Assembly (NCBI GenBank): GCA_041481485.1
Contig: JBGPBY010000515.1
Span: forward strand, 1 to 5,255
Length of the DNA stretch: 5,255 nucleotides
Direction of reading: 5' to 3'
DNA from: JBGPBY01 sp041481485
GTDB taxonomy: Bacteria > Acidobacteriota > Terriglobia > 20CM-2-55-15
A program made the position numbers and the translations under genes. The notes under the pieces are model-generated. The model did not search any database. It was not told the DNA's origin and saw only the letters and a list, made by a program, of their open reading frames with translations. Below are positions 1 through 5,148 of the stretch, piece after piece; the first letter of the stretch is position 1, and every line of letters starts with the position of its first letter.

Positions 1-456
1 ATCCAGGAACGCGTTGTCCTTAAAGTTTATGAAAATCTGAGTGGTTCGAGTATTGGGGCCGGCCGTAGCAAATGTCACATAACCCCGTTTGTTGCTCTCT
101 TTGACGGGATCGTCGGGTATTCGTGCATTACTACATGGGGCCGAAACAGCTGGGTCTCCATGGATGCCGAACTGAACCATGAAACCCGGCAGGACTCTGA
201 AGAATCGGCATCCATCGAAGTATCCGTTCTTCACCATATTGTAAAAACGATCGGCGCCATTTGGCGCCCAGGCTCGGTGCACCTCGACAACGAAGTGCTT
301 CGCGTTATTGAGTTCGAAATCGGCCTTAAATGTTTCGGGTGCCTTGTCTTTCAATGCAGCAGGATTCTTAAGCACAGCGTTTCCTCCCGTTTGACCGGCT
401 GCCACCATGGCGAAGATTCCGATCGTCACAACGATACCGATAATCGTCGATTTCAT
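1..456 (-). CDS. Exported cyclophilin-type peptidyl-prolyl cis-trans isomerase (3' end cut by window edge)
   Basis: Catalyses cis-trans isomerisation of Xaa-Pro bonds, probably outside the cytoplasm. The visible 152 residues begin with a signal peptide (MKSTIIGIVV..., hydrophobic to about residue 18, likely cut after VAA at residue 20; no lipobox Cys). The cyclophilin fold follows. The motif FFRVLPGFMVQFG (85-97) carries the catalytic Arg87 and the Phe92, Met93 and Gln95 that match R55/F60/M61/Q63 of human CypA. ATAGPNTRTTQIFINF (130-145) supplies the Phe113 equivalent (Phe142). The CypA Trp121 position is Phe150, as in many bacterial cyclophilins with low cyclosporin affinity. The frame is open at position 1, so the CypA His126 equivalent and the C-terminus lie outside. 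The ATG at 456 is chosen because a strong Shine-Dalgarno lies 5 nt upstream. The gene follows the DUF512 gene by 44 nt on the same strand and is probably its operon partner. Family call firm; compartment inferred. Confidence 0.93.
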   Translation of the reverse strand, partial: MKSTIIGIVVTIGIFAMVAAGQTGGNAVLKNPAALKDKAPETFKADFELNNAKHFVVEVHRAWAPNGADRFYNMVKNGYFDGCRFFRVLPGFMVQFGIHGDPAVSAPCSNARIPDDPVKESNKRGYVTFATAGPNTRTTQIFINFKDNAFLD

Positions 457-461
457 GTAAT

Positions 462-469
462 TCCCTCCT
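462..469 (-). promoter_or_regulatory. Shine-Dalgarno of the cyclophilin gene
   Basis: On the minus strand this reads AGGAGGGA, 5 nt before the ATG at 456. It is the strongest ribosome binding site in the minus-strand block and fixes the cyclophilin start. It suggests this gene is translated independently, unlike the overlapping gene upstream of it. Confidence 0.85.
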
Positions 470-500
470 GATAACGTACCCCAGGCCTCAGAGCGAATGA

Positions 501-1892
501 TCAGCTGGCGCGGCCCATCATTTGGCGCACAAAATCTCCGGCGTTGTAGCCGGATGGGATCACCTCCAACTGCAACTCTCGCTCGACGTCCTTTATGGTT
601 AAGTCATCCAAAAACAAATAATCGTCTCCAATCATGGACTCCGAAGGCAGCACGACGAAATCACCATAAACCCGCCCCTTCAGCGCACGAATGAAATCGC
701 TGCCGGTGAGAAGACCCGCGACTCCGATTCCCTTCCCCCAGAATGCGCTCTCCACCGCAACTACCTGCAGATCCATTCCCAACCGTTCCACGGAATCCTT
801 CAGGTACGGGTAGAAAACTTTCCCCGTACAGACCGTTCCACGAACGGCTTTCGGTCCTGCTCGACGCACGCTCCTGCGCGCGGTCTCAAACTGCTTCAGA
901 AAACTCCGCACCATTCCGACGCCATTTTCAATCTGCGGGAATTCCCGATAATGGCGCGACGATGGAATCTTCGCCCCCGCCATGATGTAAATCTCATCGC
1001 CGAGGTACACAAACGGCGTCCCTAATTGTCTCTGGAACCTGGCCTGAATCGGTGCAATGTGCGCGATGGTTGCACGCGCAATCTCCGGCGTAAACGGCGT
1101 GAGCTTTGGTAAATTTCGACGATGGTCGGTTAACCCCAGCGGTACTACGGCCAGCGAAGCCATTCCCGGATGATGCGCAACCATGTCGGCAATAGTGCGA
1201 TCCAGTTGCGCTCCATCGTTCCAATCCGGACACAGTACAACCTGACCGTGCAGCGTAATCCCTGCGGCCGCCAACCGCTTCACCTTTTCGAGAAACCCGT
1301 CATATTCAGGAATCCCCAGCAGACGTGCGCGCAGCTCCGGTTCGGTCGCATGCACCGAAACATAGAGCGGCGACAACCGCTGCTCGATGATCCTTTGCAT
1401 TTCGGCTTCATCCACATTGGTCAGCGTCAGGTAATTTCCGAAAAGAAACGAGAGACGATAGTCCTCGTCCTTGATGTGAAGAGATTTCCGCACCTTCGCC
1501 GGATTTTGATGCACAAAGCAGAACACACACTGATTTGCGCACGTCATCGGCTCAATGGATTCGAATTCCAGTCCAAACGGTTCCCATTCCCGCCGCACAA
1601 ACGTGATCGTGCGGCTCTGGGTTTTGATGGAAGTTCGACGTCCGATCGAAGCAGCCTGAAACTGAAAGTCGATGACATCGAGTAACGGTTTCCCATTGAG
1701 TTCCGTGATCTCATCGCCGGGTTGCAGACCAATTCGAGAGGCAAGCGAATCCTGCTCAACAGCAATCACCCGCAGCCGCTGTGCTTCGTTTCCCCGATGC
1801 GCAGGTGCGTGACGATATTCATGAACAGCCTTCAGCGGTTCGGACTTTCTCACGTAGGCGGAAGACGAAAATTGTTTCTTGTTGCCGCTCAT
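501..1892 (-). CDS. PDZ / radical SAM / DUF512 protein (TIGR03279-like putative FeS oxidoreductase)
   Basis: 463 residues. A PDZ-like segment lies at about 40-80 (RVIAVEQDSLASRIGLQPGD, then ELNGKPLLDVIDF). The radical-SAM cluster motif is C118-x3-C122-x2-C125, within TCANQCVFCFVHQNP. It is followed by the family signature KDEDYRLSFLFGNYLTLTN (141-159). A DUF512 region fills the C-terminal half, with ENGVGMVR (322-329) and Cys221 and Cys355 outside the cluster motif. This architecture is known in cyanobacteria, clostridia and others, where its reaction and substrate remain unknown. A [4Fe-4S] cluster and SAM use are inferred from the motif. The ATG at 1892 overlaps the stop of pgsA (ATGA) and lacks a good Shine-Dalgarno, which points to translational coupling. 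The frame stays open upstream to 2012, inside pgsA, but that extension is not credible. About 38 residues precede the PDZ; in-frame GTG codons at 1853 and 1769 are alternative starts, the latter giving a protein that begins in the PDZ. Confidence 0.9.
   Translation of the reverse strand: MSGNKKQFSSSAYVRKSEPLKAVHEYRHAPAHRGNEAQRLRVIAVEQDSLASRIGLQPGDEITELNGKPLLDVIDFQFQAASIGRRTSIKTQSRTITFVRREWEPFGLEFESIEPMTCANQCVFCFVHQNPAKVRKSLHIKDEDYRLSFLFGNYLTLTNVDEAEMQRIIEQRLSPLYVSVHATEPELRARLLGIPEYDGFLEKVKRLAAAGITLHGQVVLCPDWNDGAQLDRTIADMVAHHPGMASLAVVPLGLTDHRRNLPKLTPFTPEIARATIAHIAPIQARFQRQLGTPFVYLGDEIYIMAGAKIPSSRHYREFPQIENGVGMVRSFLKQFETARRSVRRAGPKAVRGTVCTGKVFYPYLKDSVERLGMDLQVVAVESAFWGKGIGVAGLLTGSDFIRALKGRVYGDFVVLPSESMIGDDYLFLDDLTIKDVERELQLEVIPSGYNAGDFVRQMMGRAS
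1889..1892 (-). promoter_or_regulatory. ATGA stop/start overlap joining pgsA and the DUF512 gene
   Basis: Read on the minus strand, the four bases are ATGA: the TGA ends pgsA and the ATG starts the radical-SAM gene one frame away. The bases just upstream (TTGGATTGGC) hold no clear Shine-Dalgarno. Initiation by ribosomes finishing pgsA is therefore the likely mode. This junction is also the main reason for choosing this start of the DUF512 protein. Confidence 0.75.
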
Positions 1893-2479
1893 GCCAATCC
1901 AACGTACTTGCGTCCGGTAATCAGATAATGCAATCCGGAAAATGCGGTGGCCAATCCTGTCAGTAAAAACAGAATGCGCAACTGAGGTACGGTGTTCCCC
2001 AGCCAGTTGCAATAAAGCACGGCAAAAACCGTAACCGCTTGCAACACCGTACTGGCCTTTCCATACGGCGACGGTTTAAAGACTCGCCAACCGATCATCA
2101 AAATGATCAACAGCGATGACAAGAGAATAAACACATCACGGGAAATCATCAAAATAATGAGCCAGCGGGGGATCAGATTTGGAAATCCCATCTGACGCAG
2201 GGAAAGAATCACGATCGAAGCGGTCATCAGCAGCTTGTCGGCGACAGGATCGAGTACGGCGCCAATCGAGGTTTTCTGACCGAACCGGCGAGCGATGATA
2301 CCGTCAAGCACGTCGGTCACGACCGCTGCGCAGAAAATTGTAAGTGCCCAGCCGGTTTCACCTTCCGAAAGCAGCATCAGGAACACTGGAACAAAGATGA
2401 TGCGGAGAATCGTGAGCTGATTGGCCGTAGTCAGTACCGCAGACCGGTATTGTTCAAGCGTCGTGGACAAAGTGGGCAT
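1889..2479 (-). CDS. pgsA: CDP-alcohol phosphatidyltransferase, probably CDP-diacylglycerol-glycerol-3-phosphate 3-phosphatidyltransferase
   Basis: An integral membrane enzyme that, if PgsA, condenses CDP-diacylglycerol with glycerol-3-phosphate to make phosphatidylglycerol phosphate. It has 196 residues, close to the usual PgsA length. The complete CDP-alcohol signature is present: D56-x2-D59-G60-x2-A63-R64-x8-G73-x3-D77-x3-D81, the four Asp being the metal and catalytic residues. The N-terminal NQLTILRIIFVPVFLMLL (20-37) is the typical first membrane helix, and about five more hydrophobic stretches follow (around 42-58, 83-97, 107-130, 142-160, 167-187). A eukaryotic-type cardiolipin synthase of the same superfamily cannot be excluded: the C-terminal half, with SPYGKASTVLQ (137-147), does not discriminate. 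The start lies 7 nt after the upstream gene and has only a weak ribosome binding site. The stop overlaps the next start by 4 nt. The superfamily is certain; the exact acceptor alcohol is inferred. Confidence 0.88.
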   Translation of the reverse strand: MPTLSTTLEQYRSAVLTTANQLTILRIIFVPVFLMLLSEGETGWALTIFCAAVVTDVLDGIIARRFGQKTSIGAVLDPVADKLLMTASIVILSLRQMGFPNLIPRWLIILMISRDVFILLSSLLIILMIGWRVFKPSPYGKASTVLQAVTVFAVLYCNWLGNTVPQLRILFLLTGLATAFSGLHYLITGRKYVGLA

Positions 2480-2486
2480 TCGCAGG

Positions 2487-2924
2487 CTATTGGACCTGTA
2501 ACGGAATCTTGACGTCCACGGTCTGCTTGGAACAGAAGCTGGTGTCCGACTTGCTGCAGAAGAAGTAGGTTAGTTTTCCAGGAACTTCATACTTGCCGGC
2601 TTTGGCGGCTGTAGCCGTCACATGAACTGTGGGCAAATCCACATAGTATTCGTCTTTGGATTTGGGATCCGCAGTCGGCGCAACGATTTCGGTTTTGGCC
2701 AACTTCACGCCAGTAACTTCGGTGAGCTTCAACGTGATTGGCGTCAGGGGCTGGCGATCGATGACATAACCCTTAAGAGCTGTAAACGTCACCACGATGT
2801 CGGCCTTTTGTCCTGCCTTGACGAGCGCCGCCGGTTTGAAGCTGGCAGTCAGGACTTGAGGAAGCGGAGCCCCCGGGGGCAATGACAGTTGCGCGATCAA
2901 AAGAATTCCCAGAATGAACTGCAT
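2487..2924 (-). CDS. Small exported DsbD N-terminal (alpha) domain-like protein
   Basis: 145 residues. A short hydrophobic leader (MQFILGILLIAQLSLPPGAP) looks like a signal peptide. The rest is a beta-rich, immunoglobulin-like domain with no other membrane segment. Near the C-terminus Cys123 and Cys131 (YFFCSKSDTSFCSKQTVDVKIPL, C-x7-C) sit where the redox Cys pair of DsbD-alpha lies; in E. coli DsbD that pair is C-x5-C, followed by a similar alternating hydrophobic strand. In DsbD this domain passes electrons from the membrane domain to periplasmic thiol partners. Here the transmembrane and thioredoxin-like domains are absent, so the protein may be a free-standing redox partner or only share the fold. 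GGAG stands 8 nt before the ATG. It is the first gene of the minus-strand block, 7 nt ahead of pgsA. Fold assignment is moderate, function unproven. Confidence 0.65.
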   Translation of the reverse strand: MQFILGILLIAQLSLPPGAPLPQVLTASFKPAALVKAGQKADIVVTFTALKGYVIDRQPLTPITLKLTEVTGVKLAKTEIVAPTADPKSKDEYYVDLPTVHVTATAAKAGKYEVPGKLTYFFCSKSDTSFCSKQTVDVKIPLQVQ

Positions 2925-2981
2925 CGGCTTAACTCCAAATGGTCGAAAGTGATTCTGGCCCTTATGTTACAAGATACTAGC
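2925..2981. promoter_or_regulatory. Divergent intergenic gap, probable promoter region for wecB and the minus-strand operon
   Basis: The 57-bp gap separates two divergently read genes, so both should start transcription in or near it. On the plus strand TATGTT (2963-2968) and GATACT (2973-2978) each match the -10 consensus at 4 of 6 positions, but no convincing -35 stands at 17 nt from either. If GATACT is used, the wecB message would be almost leaderless. No clear minus-strand promoter is visible; it may lie inside the start of wecB. Location rests on gene arrangement more than on motifs. Confidence 0.35.
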
Positions 2982-4037
2982 ATGAAAGTTTTGAATATCG
3001 TCGGGGCCCGGCCCAACTTCATGAAGATTGCTCCGATCGTTGAAGAAATGAAGAAATGGCCGGACATTCAGGGGGTCCTCGTCCATACCGGCCAGCACTA
3101 TGACGCGGGAATGTCGGATGTGTTCTTTCGCGATCTGGACATTCCTCAACCGGACATTCACCTCGGAATCGGTTCCGGAAGTCATGCCGAGCAAACTGCC
3201 CGAATCATGATTGAATTCGAGAAAGTCTGTCTCCAGCAAAAACCCGATATGGTTCTGGTCGTGGGGGATGTGAATTCGACCATGGCATGTACTCTGGTCG
3301 CCTCAAAACTGCAGATTCCCGTCGCTCACGTCGAGGCCGGCCTGCGTAGCGATGACCGGACCATGCCGGAAGAAATCAACCGGCTGGTCACCGACGTTCT
3401 GGCGGACCTTCTGTTCACGACCAGCCGTGATGCCGACGATAACCTGAAACGGGAAGGAGTCGCGCCCGAAAAGGTCCATTTCGTCGGTAATGTGATGATC
3501 GACACCCTGCTGAAGCAGCTGAAGAATGCGTCGGCGCTTGGACGCAAAACTGAAAAGTATGCCCTGGTGACTCTACATCGCCCTTCCAATGTGGACGACC
3601 CGGAGGTCTTCGGCGGTATCCTCGACGCTCTAAGAACAATCGCCAAAGAAGTGGAAGTCATTTTTCCGATTCACCCGCGCAGCGCAAAACGCATCGCAGA
3701 CTTCGGCTTTGATACGGGGGGAATTCAGATGACGGCTCCCTACGGATATCTCGAATTCCTGAATCTAACCTCACAGGCGGAAATCGTGCTGACGGACTCC
3801 GGAGGCCTCCAGGAAGAGACCGCAGTCCTTGGGGTCCCTTGCCTCACCCTCCGAAACAATACCGAACGGCCCGTGACCATTACTCACGGAACCAACATCA
3901 TGACCGGTCCGAATCGCGACCGAATTCTTGAGGAGTTCCAAAAAATCCGAAATGGCCACCGGAAACAGTTGGGTCCGCCGGAACTATGGGATGGGCACGC
4001 CGCTACACGCATCGTGAAAATCCTTCGAAACGGGTAG
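2982..4037 (+). CDS. wecB: UDP-N-acetylglucosamine 2-epimerase (non-hydrolysing)
   Basis: Cytoplasmic enzyme that interconverts UDP-GlcNAc and UDP-ManNAc, the precursor of ManNAc- and ManNAcA-containing surface glycans. It has 351 residues, slightly short of the usual 360-380 but complete, with the GT-B-like two-domain fold. The N-terminal NIVGARPNFMK places Arg10 and Lys15 exactly as in E. coli WecB. GDVNSTMA (95-102, Asp96), HVEAGLR (116-122, Glu118) and PEEINR (129-134) hold the acidic active-site residues. LHRPSNV (198-204) gives the His213 equivalent. IHPR (230-233), TDSGGLQEE (271-279) and TERPVT (294-299) form the C-terminal UDP-binding site. The ATG at 2982 is chosen because MKVLNIVGARPN is the family's normal beginning. 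An in-frame ATG at 2964 adds only six residues, and the open frame back to 2889 runs into the divergent gene. Neither start has a clear Shine-Dalgarno. No sugar-polymer genes adjoin, so the end product is unknown. Confidence 0.95.
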   Translation: MKVLNIVGARPNFMKIAPIVEEMKKWPDIQGVLVHTGQHYDAGMSDVFFRDLDIPQPDIHLGIGSGSHAEQTARIMIEFEKVCLQQKPDMVLVVGDVNSTMACTLVASKLQIPVAHVEAGLRSDDRTMPEEINRLVTDVLADLLFTTSRDADDNLKREGVAPEKVHFVGNVMIDTLLKQLKNASALGRKTEKYALVTLHRPSNVDDPEVFGGILDALRTIAKEVEVIFPIHPRSAKRIADFGFDTGGIQMTAPYGYLEFLNLTSQAEIVLTDSGGLQEETAVLGVPCLTLRNNTERPVTITHGTNIMTGPNRDRILEEFQKIRNGHRKQLGPPELWDGHAATRIVKILRNG

Positions 4038-4044
4038 CCGAAAT

Positions 4045-4193
4045 GCGGACATCAAGAAATCCCTCTCCCAACGGGAGAGGGTGGGGTGAGGGGTACCGCA
4101 AGTAAATATTGTTACGTGAGGTACCCCTCACCCGGCCGCCATTTCTTGATGCCCACCCTCTCCCGTTGGGAGAGGGATTTCTTGATAGTCCGC
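4045..4193. repeat. 149-bp composite inverted repeat of REP-like units (BIME-like element)
   Basis: The outer arms 4051-4085 and 4152-4186 are perfect 35-bp inverted copies. They extend by gcggac (4045-4050) and gtccgc (4188-4193) across a single extra base (4187). The inner arms 4084-4097 and 4120-4133 (GGGTGAGGGGTACC and its complement) are a further perfect 14-bp pair around a 22-nt centre. Each outer arm contains its own hairpin of CCCTCTCCC, a 3-nt loop and GGGAGAGGG (4061-4081 and 4156-4176). The right arm has 18 extra bases (4134-4151). Short GC-rich hairpins followed by G-rich GTGAGGG tails resemble REP elements dispersed by RAYT transposases. No transposase is present here, so this would be a passive copy. 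Confidence 0.88.
4156..4183 (+). terminator. Hairpin with T-rich tail, possible terminator of wecB
   Basis: A perfect 9-bp stem (CCCTCTCCC / GGGAGAGGG, loop GTT) is followed at once by ATTTCTT on the plus strand. By symmetry the left copy (4061-4081) gives the same hairpin and tail on the minus strand, so the element could stop transcription from both sides. The T-run is short and interrupted, so efficiency is uncertain. The distance from the wecB stop, about 120 nt, is acceptable. The hairpin is certain; terminator function is inferred. Confidence 0.45.
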
Positions 4194-4338
4194 ACCCAGC
4201 TCTTCCTCAAAAAGTCGCGGAATTTGCGATAAACCTTGGCGAAGTTCGCGCGAGTTTTCCGAAACATTAACTGATTTTTAAGCGTTTAGTGCTGGCAGCC
4301 TGCGTGCCTTTACATTCGCGGCCGTTAACTCCTGGCCG

Positions 4339-4407
4339 CTCCCGGCAGGCGCGGCTTCGATGGCGCACCTGGGCCTGCGCCATCGATTGTCTGCCGGGAG
4401 ATTTTCT
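4339..4407 (+). terminator. Two-part GC-rich hairpin with trailing T-run: terminator, attenuator or structured leader
   Basis: CTCCCGGCAG (4339-4348) pairs perfectly with CTGCCGGGAG (4391-4400). Inside it TCGATGGCGCA (4357-4367) pairs perfectly with TGCGCCATCGA (4376-4386) around an 8-nt loop, leaving a small asymmetric internal loop. ATTTTCT follows directly. It lies 112 nt before the ATG of the helix-hairpin-helix gene. It could end read-through from upstream or, if the promoter is further left, act as an attenuator or RNA leader. It matches no riboswitch class known to me. Confidence 0.5.
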
Positions 4408-4411
4408 AACT

Positions 4412-4485
4412 TCCGGCGGTCAGTGGGCGACGTTGTGATGGAGAGAGAAAACTCCGCAAAGGGCCGCAACGCGCGGGCCGCCGGA
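4412..4485 (+). repeat. 8-bp inverted repeat just upstream of the helix-hairpin-helix gene
   Basis: TCCGGCGG (4412-4419) can pair with CCGCCGGA (4478-4485) over a 58-nt loop, and a T-rich TTCTTTTC follows before the ribosome binding site. The pairing is perfect but the loop is long, and such GC-rich octamers arise by chance. It is noted mainly because it continues the structured character of this leader. Confidence 0.3.
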
Positions 4486-4500
4486 TTCTTTTCAACATTC

Positions 4501-4508
4501 AGGGAGGG
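4501..4508 (+). promoter_or_regulatory. Shine-Dalgarno of the helix-hairpin-helix gene
   Basis: AGGGAGGG ends 4 nt before the ATG at 4513. It decides this start against the longer open frame that begins at 4360, and the protein from 4513 opens with a clean signal peptide. Confidence 0.8.
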
Positions 4509-4512
4509 TTGC

Positions 4513-4839
4513 ATGACTCGAATTCGATTTGCAGGAATTGTTTGCATGGTGTTGGCATGGATCGGAACGTCCTCTTTGTCTGCTCAGACTAAAGCGCCGC
4601 CGAACCCCTCAAATGCGCAGATGCCGAAGGCCGTAAAGCTGAAACCGATCGACATCAATACCGCCGCCGAAGAAGACTTTGTACTTTTGGGAATCGATCG
4701 GACTGTTGCGAAGAAAATTATTCAGTCCCGGCCGTACCGCGCCAAAACCGAACTCGTCTCCAAACAGCTGTTGACGAAAGATCAATACGAGAAATTCAAG
4801 GACTCGCTTGTCGCGAAACAGCCGCCGAAGAAGAAGTAA
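4513..4839 (+). CDS. Secreted helix-hairpin-helix (ComEA-like) small protein
   Basis: 108 residues. A signal peptide (MTRIRFAGIVCMVLAWIGTS...) probably ends at SLSA-Q (cut after Ala24). A Pro/Ala/Lys linker reaches about residue 45. One helix-hairpin-helix domain follows: IDINTAAEEDFVLLGIDRTV (46-65), with the usual INTA opening and a GIDRTVAKKII hairpin in place of the standard GIG. Then comes RPYRAKTELVSKQLLTKDQY (73-92), the typical second half in ComEA-type proteins. The C-terminus is basic (KQPPKKK). Helix-hairpin-helix domains usually bind DNA non-specifically; ComEA does so at the cell surface during DNA uptake. This protein has no transmembrane anchor beyond the signal peptide and no competence genes nearby, so the domain call is firm but a DNA-uptake role is not supported. 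The start is fixed by AGGGAGGG. Likely co-transcribed with the next gene, 5 nt downstream. Confidence 0.82.
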   Translation: MTRIRFAGIVCMVLAWIGTSSLSAQTKAPPNPSNAQMPKAVKLKPIDINTAAEEDFVLLGIDRTVAKKIIQSRPYRAKTELVSKQLLTKDQYEKFKDSLVAKQPPKKK

Positions 4840-4844
4840 GCGTC

Positions 4845-5138
4845 ATGTACGCGCGAATGGTCATCGGCGAAATCGTGAGCGAGAAGCAAGTGCACGAATT
4901 CTCGCAGATCTACGCATCGAATGTCCTTCCTGACCTGGAAAAAGAGCGCGGGTTTGAGTACGGCAGGTTTCTGGTCGAGGATGGGGGAAAGATGGCAGTG
5001 GCGCTCACGGTTTGGAAGACGAGAGAAGACTGTCTGAGATATCACTCCGGCCGCTCCTATCGCCAGTTTGTGACTAAAACACAGCACCTTCTGGTCGGCG
5101 ACTTCGTAGTGAAGTTGTTCCGGGAAGGATCACCTTAG
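4845..5138 (+). CDS. ABM-like dimeric alpha/beta-barrel protein
   Basis: 97 cytoplasmic residues with no signal or membrane segment. The pattern resembles the antibiotic-biosynthesis-monooxygenase (ABM) ferredoxin-like fold: a first strand (YARMVIGEIV), a helix with SNVLPDLEKERGFEYGRFLVED (25-46), a strand MAVALTVWKTREDCLRYHSG (50-69) in which the Trp-x-T/S-x-E-D turn is typical, and a last helix and strand (YRQFVTKTQHLLVGDFVVKLF). Such proteins usually dimerise and range from quinone monooxygenases and haem-degrading enzymes to stress proteins with no known activity. Nothing visible assigns a substrate. The ATG is 5 nt after the stop of the helix-hairpin-helix gene, with only a weak purine-rich GAAGAAGAAG before it, so coupled translation is likely. 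Fold call moderate; function unknown. Confidence 0.7.
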   Translation: MYARMVIGEIVSEKQVHEFSQIYASNVLPDLEKERGFEYGRFLVEDGGKMAVALTVWKTREDCLRYHSGRSYRQFVTKTQHLLVGDFVVKLFREGSP

Positions 5139-5148
5139 TGAGGGGGAA

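Larger units (their letters stand above)
4038..4512. other. 475-bp gene-free stretch with a palindromic repeat and structured leader
   Basis: No credible coding region lies here. Open frames that cross it have no ribosome binding site or recognisable product. The first third is the REP-like palindrome. The section at 4194-4338 is plain sequence, moderately AT-rich around 4203-4290, where a promoter for the downstream pair could sit although no good -35/-10 pair is seen. From 4339 on, hairpins lead up to the ribosome binding site of the helix-hairpin-helix gene. Confidence 0.7.

Noticed and set aside
160..471. 103-codon plus-strand open frame at the left end
   Set aside because: It lies antisense to the clear cyclophilin gene, has no ribosome site, and its translation resembles no known family.
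1170..1685. 171-codon plus-strand open frame inside the DUF512 gene
   Set aside because: It is the complement of a strongly conserved radical-SAM coding region, with no start signal or recognisable product.
1893..2012. Longer start for the DUF512 protein at 2012
   Set aside because: The added 40 residues lie inside the pgsA coding region in another frame and have no family resemblance; the ATGA overlap gives a better start.
2889..2981. Longer start for the epimerase at 2889
   Set aside because: It would overlap the start of the divergent DsbD-like gene, and the family begins at MKVLNIVGARPN.
4051..4186. Possible CRISPR repeats
   Set aside because: There are only two long copies and they are inverted, not regularly spaced direct repeats, with no cas genes.
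4360..4512. Upstream extension of the helix-hairpin-helix protein from an ATG at 4360
   Set aside because: That ATG is inside the hairpin stem, and the extension would bury the signal peptide; the ATG at 4513 has a strong ribosome site.
4278..4547. 89-codon minus-strand open frame in the gene-free stretch
   Set aside because: It runs antisense to the hairpins and to the start of the helix-hairpin-helix gene, and has no Shine-Dalgarno or family motif.
4513..4839. True ComEA competence receptor
   Set aside because: Only the helix-hairpin-helix domain is shared; there is no membrane-anchored layout and no comEB, comEC or pilus gene near.
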